Below are positions 41,151-49,801 of a stretch of 61,106 nt of DNA, one piece after another. A program made the position numbers and the translations under genes. The notes beneath the pieces are model-generated. The model was not told the DNA's origin. It made no database searches and worked only from the letters and a program-made list of their open reading frames with translations. Each line of letters opens with the position of its first letter. Positions within the stretch are counted from its first letter, which is position 1. The stretch is taken from positions 1 through 61,106 of the forward strand of contig NZ_BSFC01000017.1 of assembly GCF_027922145.1 (NCBI RefSeq), read 5' to 3'. Source of the DNA: Novosphingobium resinovorum. GTDB lineage: Bacteria > Pseudomonadota > Alphaproteobacteria > Sphingomonadales > Sphingomonadaceae.

Positions 41151-41497
41151 CGAACCGGCGTACTCCGACCACCCATCCCGATCAGCTGCAGTTCGACCAG
41201 TTACATCCTGACGGCGCAGAAGAGGAACGGATCGAGCGACTGGTAAGCGAGCGCGTGGCGCAGCGCTTCGAGGCGGAAGCGTTCCACTGGCGCCTGCGGC
41301 TCGTGGCAATCGAGACCTGCATGCTGGGCGTGCTGATGCTGGCCGCCGGGTTTCTGCTCGGTCATCCCGCGATGATGGTGGTCAGGGCGAGCCTGATCGT
41401 CGCCGGATCATGCTTTGCGACGGGAGTCCTGCTGCTCAGCCTGTCCGCCGCCGCTGGCCGACTTCTCTCCCGTCTCGCCAAGGGGCGCGTCATATGA
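41147..41497 (+). CDS. Small two-helix membrane protein between traC and traW
   Basis: 116 residues; GGAGGAG 8 nt upstream and ATGA overlap with traC. An acidic N-terminus with a predicted coiled helix (EEERIERLVSERVAQRFEAEAFHWRLRLVAIE) is followed by two TM segments (about 56-72 and 80-100). In F the same position holds trbI, a 1-TM protein, but the sequence here is not recognisably TrbI. Likely a pilus-assembly accessory by position. Confidence 0.6.
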   Translation: MTNRRTPTTHPDQLQFDQLHPDGAEEERIERLVSERVAQRFEAEAFHWRLRLVAIETCMLGVLMLAAGFLLGHPAMMVVRASLIVAGSCFATGVLLLSLSAAAGRLLSRLAKGRVI

Positions 41498-41727
41498 ACG
41501 GGCTGCTCTCGTCCGCTCCCTCGCAGCCATCGATCCGGCTGGTGCTGAGCGCTTTGCTGCTGCAGTTCGTCCAGACCACCCTGCTCTTCCTGTCGCCGCG
41601 TCTCGACGCCAGCGACCGGACGCTGATCTGGGCCCTCACCCCGCTCGCGCTGACCCTGCTGGCCGTCTCGCTCGCCGGGACCGCGCGCGCCGCGGCGCAT
41701 CGACGGAGCCGCCGCCATGAACTCTGA
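41494..41727 (+). CDS. Second small membrane protein between traC and traW
   Basis: 77 residues, ATGA overlap with the preceding gene and an 11-bp overlap with traW. Two hydrophobic segments (SIRLVLSALLLQFVQTTLLFL and LIWALTPLALTLLAVSLAGTA) and a basic C-terminus (RRSRRHEL). Not recognised. It and its neighbour occupy the trbI slot, so they could be a two-gene replacement for TrbI or small pilus regulators. Confidence 0.6.
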   Translation: MNGLLSSAPSQPSIRLVLSALLLQFVQTTLLFLSPRLDASDRTLIWALTPLALTLLAVSLAGTARAAAHRRSRRHEL

Positions 41728-42382
41728 AACGCGAAACACTGCCGCCCTGCCCTGCACCGCGATTGCCATGGCGGCAATCCTCGCCTCTGGCCCGGCCATC
41801 GCGGTCGCACAGGCCACAGGTTCAAGCAGCACGATCGGCCGGACGTGGCCGATCGCGGAACCCGATGCGCTCGCCGAGATCGAGGCGAAGGTGGCCGGTC
41901 TCCCCCGTGACATGCGCGCGGCCTATGGCCCGCGCGGCAACTGGACGGCACTGAAGGCCGCTTCGCTTGGCGTCGCACCAGCGGACCGGGTCCGCAGCGT
42001 CGTGCCCTTCCACACCCTCGATTTCGACATCGCACTCCCGGACGGCAAAGTGCTCTATCCCAAGGGGTTCACGTTCAACCCGCTCACATACGTGAGGCTT
42101 CCGCAGCGGCTGGTGATCGTCCATCCCCGCGATCTTGCCTGGGGCCTGCGGATCGCGCGGCCCGGGGACTTCGTCGTGCTGACCGCTCTGGGAACCGACA
42201 GCGGCGATGCGATCGAACTATCCGAGAAGTCCGGCCGCGCCATCTTCATTCTCGAGGAAAGGATGAAGGAACGGCTGGGCCTCACCGTTGCGCCCGTGGT
42301 AGTTGCCCAATCGGGCACCCGCCTGATCCTCTCCGAATTCGGACCGCAAGTCCGCAGCGCCCGCAAGGCAGCCGCGCGATGA
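41717..42382 (+). CDS. traW: TraW, periplasmic pilus assembly protein
   Basis: 221 residues with a signal peptide ending near AVAQA (residue ~33). The mature protein has the TraW order: IGRTWPIAEPDALAEIEAKV near the start and FTFNPLTYVRLPQRLVIVHPRDLAW later. F TraW is periplasmic and acts with TraU and TrbC in pilus assembly and retraction control. Overlaps traU by 4 bp. Confidence 0.88.
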   Translation: MNSETRNTAALPCTAIAMAAILASGPAIAVAQATGSSSTIGRTWPIAEPDALAEIEAKVAGLPRDMRAAYGPRGNWTALKAASLGVAPADRVRSVVPFHTLDFDIALPDGKVLYPKGFTFNPLTYVRLPQRLVIVHPRDLAWGLRIARPGDFVVLTALGTDSGDAIELSEKSGRAIFILEERMKERLGLTVAPVVVAQSGTRLILSEFGPQVRSARKAAAR

Positions 42383-43395
42383 TGCGGCCGCGCCTTGCCA
42401 ATATACTCGCAGCACCGCTCGCTGCGGCCATGTCGCTCACGGCGCCTGTCCCCGCGCAGGCCTCCAGATGCGAGGCGGGCAGCGCGTTCAATCCCATCAC
42501 GAAAGTCCGCTGGACCTGCATTTTTCCGATCACCATCGGCGGCGTCAGGGTCGGCAGCTACGACAAGCTCGACAAGGAACTCGACGCGCAGTCGGCCTCG
42601 AAGCCGCTCTGTGCCTGCCGCAAGGGCCTCGAATTCTGGTTCGGCGTCAAGGTGTCCTACTGGTCCCCCAACCGGATGATCGACGTCGTCACCGAGCCTG
42701 GTTGCATGATGGCGCTTGGCGCGGACCTGATGCCGACCGGCGGCAAGCTGCAGGGCAGCCAGTCGTCGATCGCGGACGGCACGAACACCCGCAAGATGTT
42801 CGCCCAGATGCATTACTACATCTCCCCGGTGTGGGCGATGCTCGACATGTTCACCGACCTGCCCTGTCTGGAGAACGACGGCTTCGACGTCGCGATGATC
42901 ACCGAGGTGCTGCCGACCTGGCAATCGGCGACGCTCGGCGCGATCATCCAGCCCGAAGGCATCCTGTTCGGCAACCCTGCGGCCGGCCTTGCCTGCATGG
43001 CGGACAGCGCGGCAGCGGCAGCCGGCAAAGTCGTCGATCCGCTGTTCTGGTGCATGGGATCGTGGGGGGCGACCTATCCGATCGCGGGCGACATCCATTT
43101 CGACGACAGCGTCGAGGCATGGGCCGGTCTTGCCGCCCGCGGCACCTTCATGATGGGAAGGCTAGGCGCCCTGACCGTCAGTTCCGCCGACGGCTGTTCG
43201 TTCGTGCCCCAGCCGATCTGGACGAAGAGCCGGTACAAGCTCCAGATCATGGAACCGGTGAAGGGCGGCAAGTGCGTCAACATCGGGCGCCCCGGCGCGC
43301 TGTGGTCAAGCGCCAAGCACGCGCCCGGCAAGGACAATGCCCAGTTCATGCTTTTCGAAAAGGTGATCTGCTGCGCCGGGATACCCGCGCCGTGA
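42379..43395 (+). CDS. traU: TraU, periplasmic DNA-transfer/pilus protein
   Basis: 338 residues with signal peptide ending near AQAS (~29). Cysteine-rich, with conserved TraU blocks: FNPITKVRWTCIFPITIGG, KPLCACRKGLEFWFG, YWSPNRMIDVVTEPGCM and DPLFWCMGSWGATYP. TraU is a periplasmic protein needed mostly for DNA transfer. At least ten cysteines must be correctly paired, consistent with the disulfide enzymes encoded in this operon. Followed by a GTGA overlap candidate for traN. Confidence 0.92.
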   Translation: MMRPRLANILAAPLAAAMSLTAPVPAQASRCEAGSAFNPITKVRWTCIFPITIGGVRVGSYDKLDKELDAQSASKPLCACRKGLEFWFGVKVSYWSPNRMIDVVTEPGCMMALGADLMPTGGKLQGSQSSIADGTNTRKMFAQMHYYISPVWAMLDMFTDLPCLENDGFDVAMITEVLPTWQSATLGAIIQPEGILFGNPAAGLACMADSAAAAAGKVVDPLFWCMGSWGATYPIAGDIHFDDSVEAWAGLAARGTFMMGRLGALTVSSADGCSFVPQPIWTKSRYKLQIMEPVKGGKCVNIGRPGALWSSAKHAPGKDNAQFMLFEKVICCAGIPAP

Positions 43396-43541
43396 GCAGG
43401 TCGCCTCCCCCATGCCCCGCGTGCCGGACCGGCAAGTCCCGGAGGTCATCCCGCCAAGGCCCGAGCGGCCGCCGGCCGGGCGCGCAGGCAGGAGCGGCGC
43501 CGTTCCCCCGCGGCGCCGCTCCAACCCCGGTCAGCGCGGTG

Positions 43542-45518
43542 ATGGCCTTCCCAAGGCGGCGCAAGTGTCTTCCCCGCACTTTCGCCGTCACCATGACCGC
43601 GCTGACCACCCTCGTTGTTCCCGTCGCCCTCCTCTTTCCAGCATCGACGAAGGCGCAGACGATGGAAGACCGGGCCCGCGCCGCGGCCACTGCCGCCCGG
43701 GCGAAGTCATCCGACAGCGACGCGCTTCGCGCGAACTATGTGACGCCGGGCCTCGCCGGGGAGGCGATCGCCACGATCGACGATTCCCGCAGCTTCACGC
43801 CCTCCATCGCCTGCCGGAAGACCGCGACGATGCTGGAAGTGCTGGTACAGCCGTCGGGGACGGGCGATCTCACCTCGGTCACCGTGTCGCGCGACCGGGA
43901 TCTCGACGGTACGATCGATTCCACGTCCACGATTCCGGTCCCGGTTTCGGGGATCTGCTCCAACGGGGTCGTCTCGTGCAGCCCGGGGACTTGGGAGAAA
44001 TGCCGCTTCCTGCGCTGGAACGTCGACAGCGCGGGGGCCCTGAACCTGACTGCGGTGGACATGCCCCAGCTCGCCGCGTGCTACTGCATCAATGCCAGCT
44101 GCGGCAGCAACCTGGCCTGGGCGAACATGCCTTCATTACTGCGCGATCTCGGCGGGGGGATGGTCGGCGCACTGACGACCGCCGACCCGCGCTACGGGAT
44201 CGCGGAAGCGGTCATCGACGGTCCTTCGATCCGCTATGCAGGAGCACTCTCGAGCGCGTGCAGCGCCGATGCCGCGGTTCCGCAAAGCCGCTACCGCGCG
44301 GCTCCGGCGGCGATCGCGTCGGATGCGGCCATCGCCAGCAGCGCCAGTACCGTCTTCAAGGCACTCGAAGGCTCGTCGATCGGGACAGGCACGTCGCAGC
44401 AGTACCGACATTGCACGATCAAGCGGCAGGTGAGCGTGGTCAGGCCCGCGCCTGCCAGCATCGTGAGCCGAACCTCGGGCGGGTACTCTACGCTGCAGAA
44501 CGGATCCGCATTCGATTTCCTGATGGGCTCGCCAGCGGACAACAGCCTCGCCGGGAACAGCTGCACCCTTTTCGACTTCCGCATGATGCTTCGTGTCGCG
44601 GGCGCCGACCGGATCCGGGATGCCCGACTTGCACATTACTATGCCGACGACTGGGCGCAGGTCCGCATCGACGGCCAGCTTGTCGGTTCGGGCCCCTCGA
44701 ACTGGACAGGGACCGGTCTGCCCCCCGGCACGTGCGAAACCAAGGACACGTTCCATCGTTATCCAGGCCTCGATCTCAAACCCTTCCTCACCGATGGCGA
44801 CCACGAGGTCTGGCTACGGGTCGCCGTCGCCAAGGGCGGCGAGGCCTTCGCCCAGATCCATGTCGACGTCGATGACAGTTGCCAGGTGCTGGAACAGGTC
44901 GTCGATGGATGCTCCTTCATCGCCGCCGATCCGCAATGCCGTCTCGACAGCGAGCTTGTCGATGGGGTGCAGACCTCGTTGAACGGCGTGGCCACGGGCC
45001 TGAGGCCCCTGGAGCAGACCCGGCTGATGGGCGCGCCGTCCTGCCCGACCGACCTCACCCGCGATTACTTCACGAAGGATCGCAAGTACCGCTGCACGGC
45101 GACGAGCCTTGCCTATCCCGACACGAGCCGCGGCGCCTACATCATCGATCGCTCGACCGAGACGCTGCTCGCCGACCGGACGCTCCAGGCTGACGGCAGC
45201 TTCTCTTCGTCCACGCAGGCATTCGCCTTGCCGGATCGCGGTTCGGTCCCCGCGTGCGAGCCCATCTGCAAGACGCAGGCACCCAAGGCCAACAGCGAAG
45301 CGGCACCCGACGGCGTCGTCGGATCGAAGCAGAACCAGCCGACGGGCGTCGACACGTTCTATCATGCCTGCACGAGCGACAACGCCTGTCCCGCAGGGCC
45401 CGGCGAGGAAATCGTGTCTGCCTGCGGATGCCTCGATGATTTCCCGGAAGCGGTCGTGATGATGCAGACAGTGCGGATGGCAGGTGCGGACATGGTCTGC
45501 AGCGCGGTGGCGCCATGA
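43542..45518 (+). CDS. traN: TraN-type mating-pair stabilisation protein, first part
   Basis: 658 residues from the ATG at 43542, where a signal peptide begins (RTFAVTMTALTTLVVPVALLFPASTKAQ); a GTG at 43392 overlapping traU is possible but would add a Pro/Arg-rich 50 residues. The mature protein is Cys-rich with repeated disulfide motifs (LAACYCINASCGSN, ADPQCRLDSELVDG, YHACTSDNACPAGPG) and a lectin/PA14-like beta block (YYADDWAQVRIDGQLV). TraN sits in the outer membrane and stabilises contacts with the recipient. Its C-terminal conserved part is not here but in the next gene. Confidence 0.8.
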   Translation: MAFPRRRKCLPRTFAVTMTALTTLVVPVALLFPASTKAQTMEDRARAAATAARAKSSDSDALRANYVTPGLAGEAIATIDDSRSFTPSIACRKTATMLEVLVQPSGTGDLTSVTVSRDRDLDGTIDSTSTIPVPVSGICSNGVVSCSPGTWEKCRFLRWNVDSAGALNLTAVDMPQLAACYCINASCGSNLAWANMPSLLRDLGGGMVGALTTADPRYGIAEAVIDGPSIRYAGALSSACSADAAVPQSRYRAAPAAIASDAAIASSASTVFKALEGSSIGTGTSQQYRHCTIKRQVSVVRPAPASIVSRTSGGYSTLQNGSAFDFLMGSPADNSLAGNSCTLFDFRMMLRVAGADRIRDARLAHYYADDWAQVRIDGQLVGSGPSNWTGTGLPPGTCETKDTFHRYPGLDLKPFLTDGDHEVWLRVAVAKGGEAFAQIHVDVDDSCQVLEQVVDGCSFIAADPQCRLDSELVDGVQTSLNGVATGLRPLEQTRLMGAPSCPTDLTRDYFTKDRKYRCTATSLAYPDTSRGAYIIDRSTETLLADRTLQADGSFSSSTQAFALPDRGSVPACEPICKTQAPKANSEAAPDGVVGSKQNQPTGVDTFYHACTSDNACPAGPGEEIVSACGCLDDFPEAVVMMQTVRMAGADMVCSAVAP

Positions 45519-46654
45519 GCCGGGTGCCGCTCCTGCCGGGAAGGCCGTCAATGCGCGCGCGGTCGATGCTGGCGACCTGCATCGCCATGGCCTGCGCCAT
45601 TACCTGCACCCTGGCCGCGCCTGCGGCCCGGGCGCAGCAATATATGTGCGCCGCCGATCTCGACGGGAACGGCGATGCCGCCGACGCGGGCGAACAGGCA
45701 AGCTGCCTCGCCGCTCCGGCGGGTGGATATCTGTGCCCGATAGAGCGGACCGCGTGCGTGGTTTCGCCCGAGAGCGGGGCCTATGCCTGCCCGCTCGGCG
45801 ACCAGTTCGCGTGCGTTTCACCGGTCGCGGGCGCGGCGCCATCGTGCTCGCCGAATGCCTGCATCGACATCGCTGCCAATCCGATCACGGAGGCGCCACC
45901 GATCGAGGACGCTGGGCCGAGCGCCGACGGCACCGCCGATGCCGATGGCAACTGCGTCGGCACTGTCGAGATATTCGCCGGTCGCGGGATGCGCTGCCGT
46001 CCAGCCGGGCTCTCCACGACGTTCGCCAATTGCTGCGCGGACAAGGGCAAGGTGGTGAAGGACGGGATGGGCTCGTCGATTTCGTCGATCGGCACCAAGA
46101 TCGCGGTCGCCAAGGGCGTGTTCACCGGGATGAAGGCCGCCTACGCCGCCTTCAGGGCCGGCGCGACGGCCAGCCAGGCGGCAAGCGCGGGCGCCAACGC
46201 CCTCATCGTCGGCATCGATCCGACATCGATCGCCGTGAGCCTGGCGATCAACTTCATGATGGAGTTCCTGCTTTCGGGGTGCGACCAGCAGGATATGGAA
46301 ACCGCCATGCTGCGCGCCTCGGACATGTGCCACGAGGTCGGCAGCTACTGCGCGTCCAGTGTACTCGGCGTCTGCCTCCAGCGAGCACGCGGACACTGCT
46401 GCTTCAGTACCAAGCTCGGCCGCATCATCCAGGAGCAGGGGCGCCCGCAGCTCCGGGCCTTCAACGCGAACCCCTGGGGCACGGCCAGAAACCCGATGTG
46501 CCGCGGTTTCACGCCGGAAGAATTCCAGGCCCTCGATTTCAGCCGGATGGACCTGTCGGAATACTATGCCGACATCGAGAACCGGTCGCCGTCCGAGATC
46601 CAGATCGACATGGAGGAACGCGTCGATGCCTATCTCAACGCCATCGGCCAGTAG
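45515..46654 (+). CDS. traN: TraN-like protein carrying the conserved TraN C-terminal domain
   Basis: 379 residues with its own signal peptide (MLATCIAMACAITCTLAAPAARAQ) and a 4-bp overlap with the first traN gene. It holds the TraN C-terminal block: GHCCFSTKLGRIIQEQGRPQL, then WGTARNPMCRGFTPEEFQALDFSRMDLSEYY, and an earlier Cys-rich repeat (SCLAAPAGGYLCPIERTACV). The two genes together cover what F carries in one 602-residue TraN. Both have export signals, so they are probably two secreted proteins, not a frameshifted pseudogene. Confidence 0.82.
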   Translation: MSRVPLLPGRPSMRARSMLATCIAMACAITCTLAAPAARAQQYMCAADLDGNGDAADAGEQASCLAAPAGGYLCPIERTACVVSPESGAYACPLGDQFACVSPVAGAAPSCSPNACIDIAANPITEAPPIEDAGPSADGTADADGNCVGTVEIFAGRGMRCRPAGLSTTFANCCADKGKVVKDGMGSSISSIGTKIAVAKGVFTGMKAAYAAFRAGATASQAASAGANALIVGIDPTSIAVSLAINFMMEFLLSGCDQQDMETAMLRASDMCHEVGSYCASSVLGVCLQRARGHCCFSTKLGRIIQEQGRPQLRAFNANPWGTARNPMCRGFTPEEFQALDFSRMDLSEYYADIENRSPSEIQIDMEERVDAYLNAIGQ

Positions 46655-47504
46655 TCTCGCGCTCGCCGCCGCGACGCTCGTCGTGGCTGGCATCAGCACC
46701 GCGATACTGGCTCAGGAGAATGCCCGCGAGGCGATCGGCGCGCAAGGTTCGCAGACCCTTGAGCGGCTTGCGGACGCTATCGCCAAGAGCAGAACCGACG
46801 CCCCTGAAATCGCTCATCCCGTGCTTCCCGACCTTGATAGCCCGGCCGAACGGCGCCGCGCTTTCGAGGGCCTGCGGCGGCACGCGGCGCCTGCGGAGCT
46901 GGAAGCGCGGGCACGGGCCGCGCATCGGCAGAGCGAGGCAGCGCTCGCGGCCGAACGCGAACGCCAGGCAAGGACGCTGCGGCAAGCGCTCGGCCTCGAG
47001 CCGTCCGAGGAACAGGCCATCGCAAAAGCCGGGCCGAACCTCCCTGCCGATGCGGCAACACGCTGGGTGCCGGTCATATTCGTCTCCTCCTCGATGCCCA
47101 TCGCGGTTCTGCGCAGCTATGCCGGACAGCTCGAACGCGTGCACGGCGTGCTGGCCTTCAGGGGGATGCCCGGCGGTCTGCGGAAAGCAGGTCCGATGGC
47201 CGAGCTTACGGCCGGCATCCTGCAGCGCGATCCCGGGTGCGAGGGCCCCGGATGCGCGATGCGCGACGTTCAGGTGATCGTCGATCCGCTGGTTTTTCGC
47301 CAACACGCGATTGCCAAGGTGCCCGCGCTGGCGATGATCCCGGGCGACCCCGCACAGGCCTACTGTGAACGCGGCGACGACAGTCCGCGCGGCGCGCATC
47401 TCGTCTACGGCGACAGCGCCCTGCCGGGCCTGCTGGAGGAATATGCCCGCCTTGGAGGAAAGGAGGACGTGCGCCATGCTCAGGCTCTTATGGGGGCTCG
47501 CTAG
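46626..47504 (+). CDS. trbC: TrbC, pilin assembly protein
   Basis: 292 residues, GGAGG 9 nt upstream and a 29-bp overlap with the TraN-like gene. Signal peptide ends near ILAQ (~28). A helical Ala/Arg/Glu-rich central region is followed by the TrbC domain (VIFVSSSMPIAVLRSYAGQLERVHGVLAFRGMPGG...DVQVIVDPLVFRQHAIAKVPALAMI), a thioredoxin-like fold lacking CxxC. TrbC cooperates with TraW in pilus assembly. Confidence 0.88.
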   Translation: MPISTPSASSLALAAATLVVAGISTAILAQENAREAIGAQGSQTLERLADAIAKSRTDAPEIAHPVLPDLDSPAERRRAFEGLRRHAAPAELEARARAAHRQSEAALAAERERQARTLRQALGLEPSEEQAIAKAGPNLPADAATRWVPVIFVSSSMPIAVLRSYAGQLERVHGVLAFRGMPGGLRKAGPMAELTAGILQRDPGCEGPGCAMRDVQVIVDPLVFRQHAIAKVPALAMIPGDPAQAYCERGDDSPRGAHLVYGDSALPGLLEEYARLGGKEDVRHAQALMGAR

Positions 47505-48081
47505 GGTTTTCCTCGCCATCTGGACAGGGCTCCAGAACCTCCCGCGCCAAGCCGCCGTTGCTCTGGGCGCAGCCTCTCTCGACGCGCCTGCCCGGCCCGC
47601 GAAGCTGGCCTACGCGATATTGGTCGTCCTGCCGATCGCCCTCGTGGTCGGCTGGACGATGCCGCAGATCACGCTGGTGATGACGCCATCGATCGAGGCC
47701 TGGGCCCTTCGCGAGAAGCCGGGCCCCATCGCGCGGGGAGATTATGTGCTCTTCGTGTTCCAGCATCCCGTCATCGGCGACAAGCCCGCGAGGATCACCA
47801 AGCATGCGCTGTGCCTCCCCGGCGATCGCCTCACGACGATCGAGCTTCCCTCGAGGCACCGGTCCGGGACATCGGACGCCTGGTACTTCTGCAACGACCG
47901 GTTCCTCGCACTCTCCCTGCCCGCCGCGCGCAGCGGGATGCGGCTCGAGCATATGCGCTGGAGCGGCGTGATCCCGGCCGGAATGGTCTATGTCGGCTCC
48001 TCCCATCCGCGCGGTTTCGACAGCCGCTATTTCGGGCTGCTTCCGCTTGATCGCCTGACCCGGATGGAGCGGATCCTGTGA
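47476..48081 (+). CDS. S26-family signal peptidase (RP4 TraF-like) for pilin maturation
   Basis: 201 residues from the ATG at 47476 with AGGAGG 9 nt upstream; overlaps trbC by 29 bp. One TM near residues 43-63 (KLAYAILVVLPIALVVGW), then the S26 catalytic parts: S72 (MTPSIEAW), K109 (RITKHALCLPGDRL) and the SSHPRGFDSRYFG box typical of RP4 TraF and TrhF. In those systems the peptidase also cyclises the pilin. F itself uses the host leader peptidase, so its presence here next to an F-type pilin is notable. Confidence 0.87.
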   Translation: MLRLLWGLARVFLAIWTGLQNLPRQAAVALGAASLDAPARPAKLAYAILVVLPIALVVGWTMPQITLVMTPSIEAWALREKPGPIARGDYVLFVFQHPVIGDKPARITKHALCLPGDRLTTIELPSRHRSGTSDAWYFCNDRFLALSLPAARSGMRLEHMRWSGVIPAGMVYVGSSHPRGFDSRYFGLLPLDRLTRMERIL

Positions 48082-49043
48082 TCCCGCGGCAGGCCCCCGC
48101 ATGCTGGCTGGCATGCCTCGCCATTCTTTCGTCCGCCACACTCGCGCGGGAGGCCGCCGGTGAAGTCGGGAGCGTGGGCGAGGCTGGAGCGTTCGCGCCG
48201 ATGACCGCCGCGGCTGCCCCGGGCCGCGAGCCGGTCTCATCGGCGGGCAGCCGACAAGGATACTGGTGGTACGAGGCCCCTGCTCCGCAGGAAACGGCGG
48301 ACCACGACCTGGCCGCAAGACCGAAGATCCCGCCTATGTCCGAGCTTGCCACGTGGACCCCGCCACGCATCCGCAAGCTGATCGAGGAGCAGCGCGATTA
48401 TGCCGCGACCGTCCTCACCGTCGAAGCCGTGTCGGATTTCTGGCGGCTCCAGGACTTCGCGAGGCGAAAGGCCCGTGCGTTCGCGGGCGTTACCCAGCTT
48501 GCCATGCTGCAGCATCCCGAACTGAACTCGAAATCGGCGAATCCGATGGTCGGCGATGCCCGTTCGCAGCTGACCGCGCAGAAGGACACGATCCGCCGCG
48601 CGTACCTGCGCGCACATGCGGGCGAGTTCGCGATCGTGATGTTTTCGCGATCGACCTGCGGATATTGCCGGGTCCAGTGGCCGATCGTCCAGCGCTTCCA
48701 GGAGGAGATGGGCTGGCAGGTCACCGCGATCGATCTGGACAGGCGACCGGGCGTCGGCGAGCGCTTCGGGGTCGAAGTCACGCCGACGACGATGGTGATC
48801 CGGCGTGCCAGCAACCAGCGCATGGTCATCGCGTCAGGCGTCGAAGCCTATCCGGCGCTCGCGCAGATGGCGTACCAGGCGGTCCGCCTGCTACGCGGCG
48901 ATATCCGGCCCGAGCAGTTCATGACCGGGCCGGGCGAGGATGACGGCTTCTTCGACGCGTTGGCGAACGGTCCCGTTTCCGCCAGCGATCCGCGGGTGAG
49001 CGATGGGCTTGGGATTCCTCTTGCCCAGGGGCCGGGAGAATGA
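48078..49043 (+). CDS. traF: TraF, periplasmic thioredoxin-fold pilus assembly protein
   Basis: 321 residues from a GTG overlapping the previous stop (48078-48081). Signal peptide about 1-23. The TraF family layout is seen: PPRIRKLIEEQRDYAATVLTVEAVSDFWRLQDFARRKARAFAGVTQLAML, then a thioredoxin-like domain with C194-GY-C197 (FSRSTCGYCRVQW) and cis-Pro VEVTPTTMVI. F TraF lacks CxxC; here it is kept, so the protein may be redox active. Last gene before the VapBC interruption. Confidence 0.88.
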   Translation: MIPRQAPACWLACLAILSSATLAREAAGEVGSVGEAGAFAPMTAAAAPGREPVSSAGSRQGYWWYEAPAPQETADHDLAARPKIPPMSELATWTPPRIRKLIEEQRDYAATVLTVEAVSDFWRLQDFARRKARAFAGVTQLAMLQHPELNSKSANPMVGDARSQLTAQKDTIRRAYLRAHAGEFAIVMFSRSTCGYCRVQWPIVQRFQEEMGWQVTAIDLDRRPGVGERFGVEVTPTTMVIRRASNQRMVIASGVEAYPALAQMAYQAVRLLRGDIRPEQFMTGPGEDDGFFDALANGPVSASDPRVSDGLGIPLAQGPGE

Positions 49044-49090
49044 CCAATCGGCACCCACCCATTCCGCAGCGAAAGCCCCAAGCATCCAGT

Positions 49091-49489
49091 TCAGGCGGGA
49101 ATTTCGGCTGCTTCCCCGCGCGCTTGCAGGAGACGGATAGCCTTCTGGTCGAAGCTCATGAATGTCTCGCCGCCGAGCCACTGACCTTCGTGTGCGATCA
49201 CGCCGTCCGCGAAGTCACCGCCTGCATCGAGTATCGCCAGACCGGCCTCGACGGCCTGGCGGTCGAGCCTGACGTTCTCCGCCTCGATCAGGACCCTCAG
49301 CGCGTCGGCGACACGGGACCCCGGAAACTTGTAGAGGCGAAGCAGGACCCAGCAGAACTCGCACAGCGACGGCAGCGCGATGGCGACAAGGTCGGCCTCC
49401 TGCATCAGCCGCTGCGCGAGAGCGCCCTGCACCGGGTCGTCCTGGGTCGCGGCGCGCACCAGGATATTCGTATCGACCGTGATCTTCAC
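49091..49489 (-). CDS. vapC: VapC-type PIN-domain toxin
   Basis: 132 residues from a GTG at 49489 that overlaps the antitoxin stop (GTGA), the standard TA coupling. PIN-domain acidic residues: D6 (TVDTNILVRA), a glutamate in LPSLCEFCWVLL, an aspartate in GDFADGVIA and one in FMSFDQKA. VapC toxins are Mg2+-dependent RNases that cleave tRNA or rRNA. It runs against the surrounding transfer operon and so needs its own promoter, located in the ~65 bp before vapB. Confidence 0.9.
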   Translation of the reverse strand: MKITVDTNILVRAATQDDPVQGALAQRLMQEADLVAIALPSLCEFCWVLLRLYKFPGSRVADALRVLIEAENVRLDRQAVEAGLAILDAGGDFADGVIAHEGQWLGGETFMSFDQKAIRLLQARGEAAEIPA

Positions 49490-49737
49490 GACCGGCCGGC
49501 CCAGCCTTCCGCGATCGCCTCGTTCATGTCCTCGACCGAAATCGGTGCCTGGCCATCGCGCCGCAGCGAACCGAAGAAGCCGTCGAGCTTGCCTGAAGGC
49601 CGCACCGCGCGAATGCGCACTTCGCCGCCGGGCATTTTCTCGAAGCTGATCCGGTCGCCCGGATGCACGCCAAGGTGCTGCAGCAATTCCTTGCGCAATG
49701 TGATCTGTCCCTTGGTGCTGATCGTCAGAGCGTTCAT
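49486..49737 (-). CDS. vapB: VapB-type antitoxin with AbrB/MazE fold
   Basis: 83 residues from the ATG at 49737; an upstream in-frame ATG at 49788 gives an implausible extension. N-terminal AbrB swapped-hairpin: MNALTISTKGQITLRKELLQHLGVHPGDRISFEKMPGGEVRI. The C-terminal part (ISVEDMNEAIAEGWAG) would wrap the toxin. It autoregulates the pair and neutralises VapC. Stop overlaps vapC by 4 bp. Confidence 0.9.
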   Translation of the reverse strand: MNALTISTKGQITLRKELLQHLGVHPGDRISFEKMPGGEVRIRAVRPSGKLDGFFGSLRRDGQAPISVEDMNEAIAEGWAGRS

Positions 49738-49801
49738 GGCGCGAGTCCCTTCGCCGCTGAATGTAAGGAAAATCTTCCTTGCCTTCAAGGCTCACTCCAA
49801 C

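Noticed and set aside
42468..43541. Long in-frame extension upstream of the first traN gene inside traU
   Set aside because: Reads through traU in another frame and lacks a signal peptide; export signal starts only at 43542.
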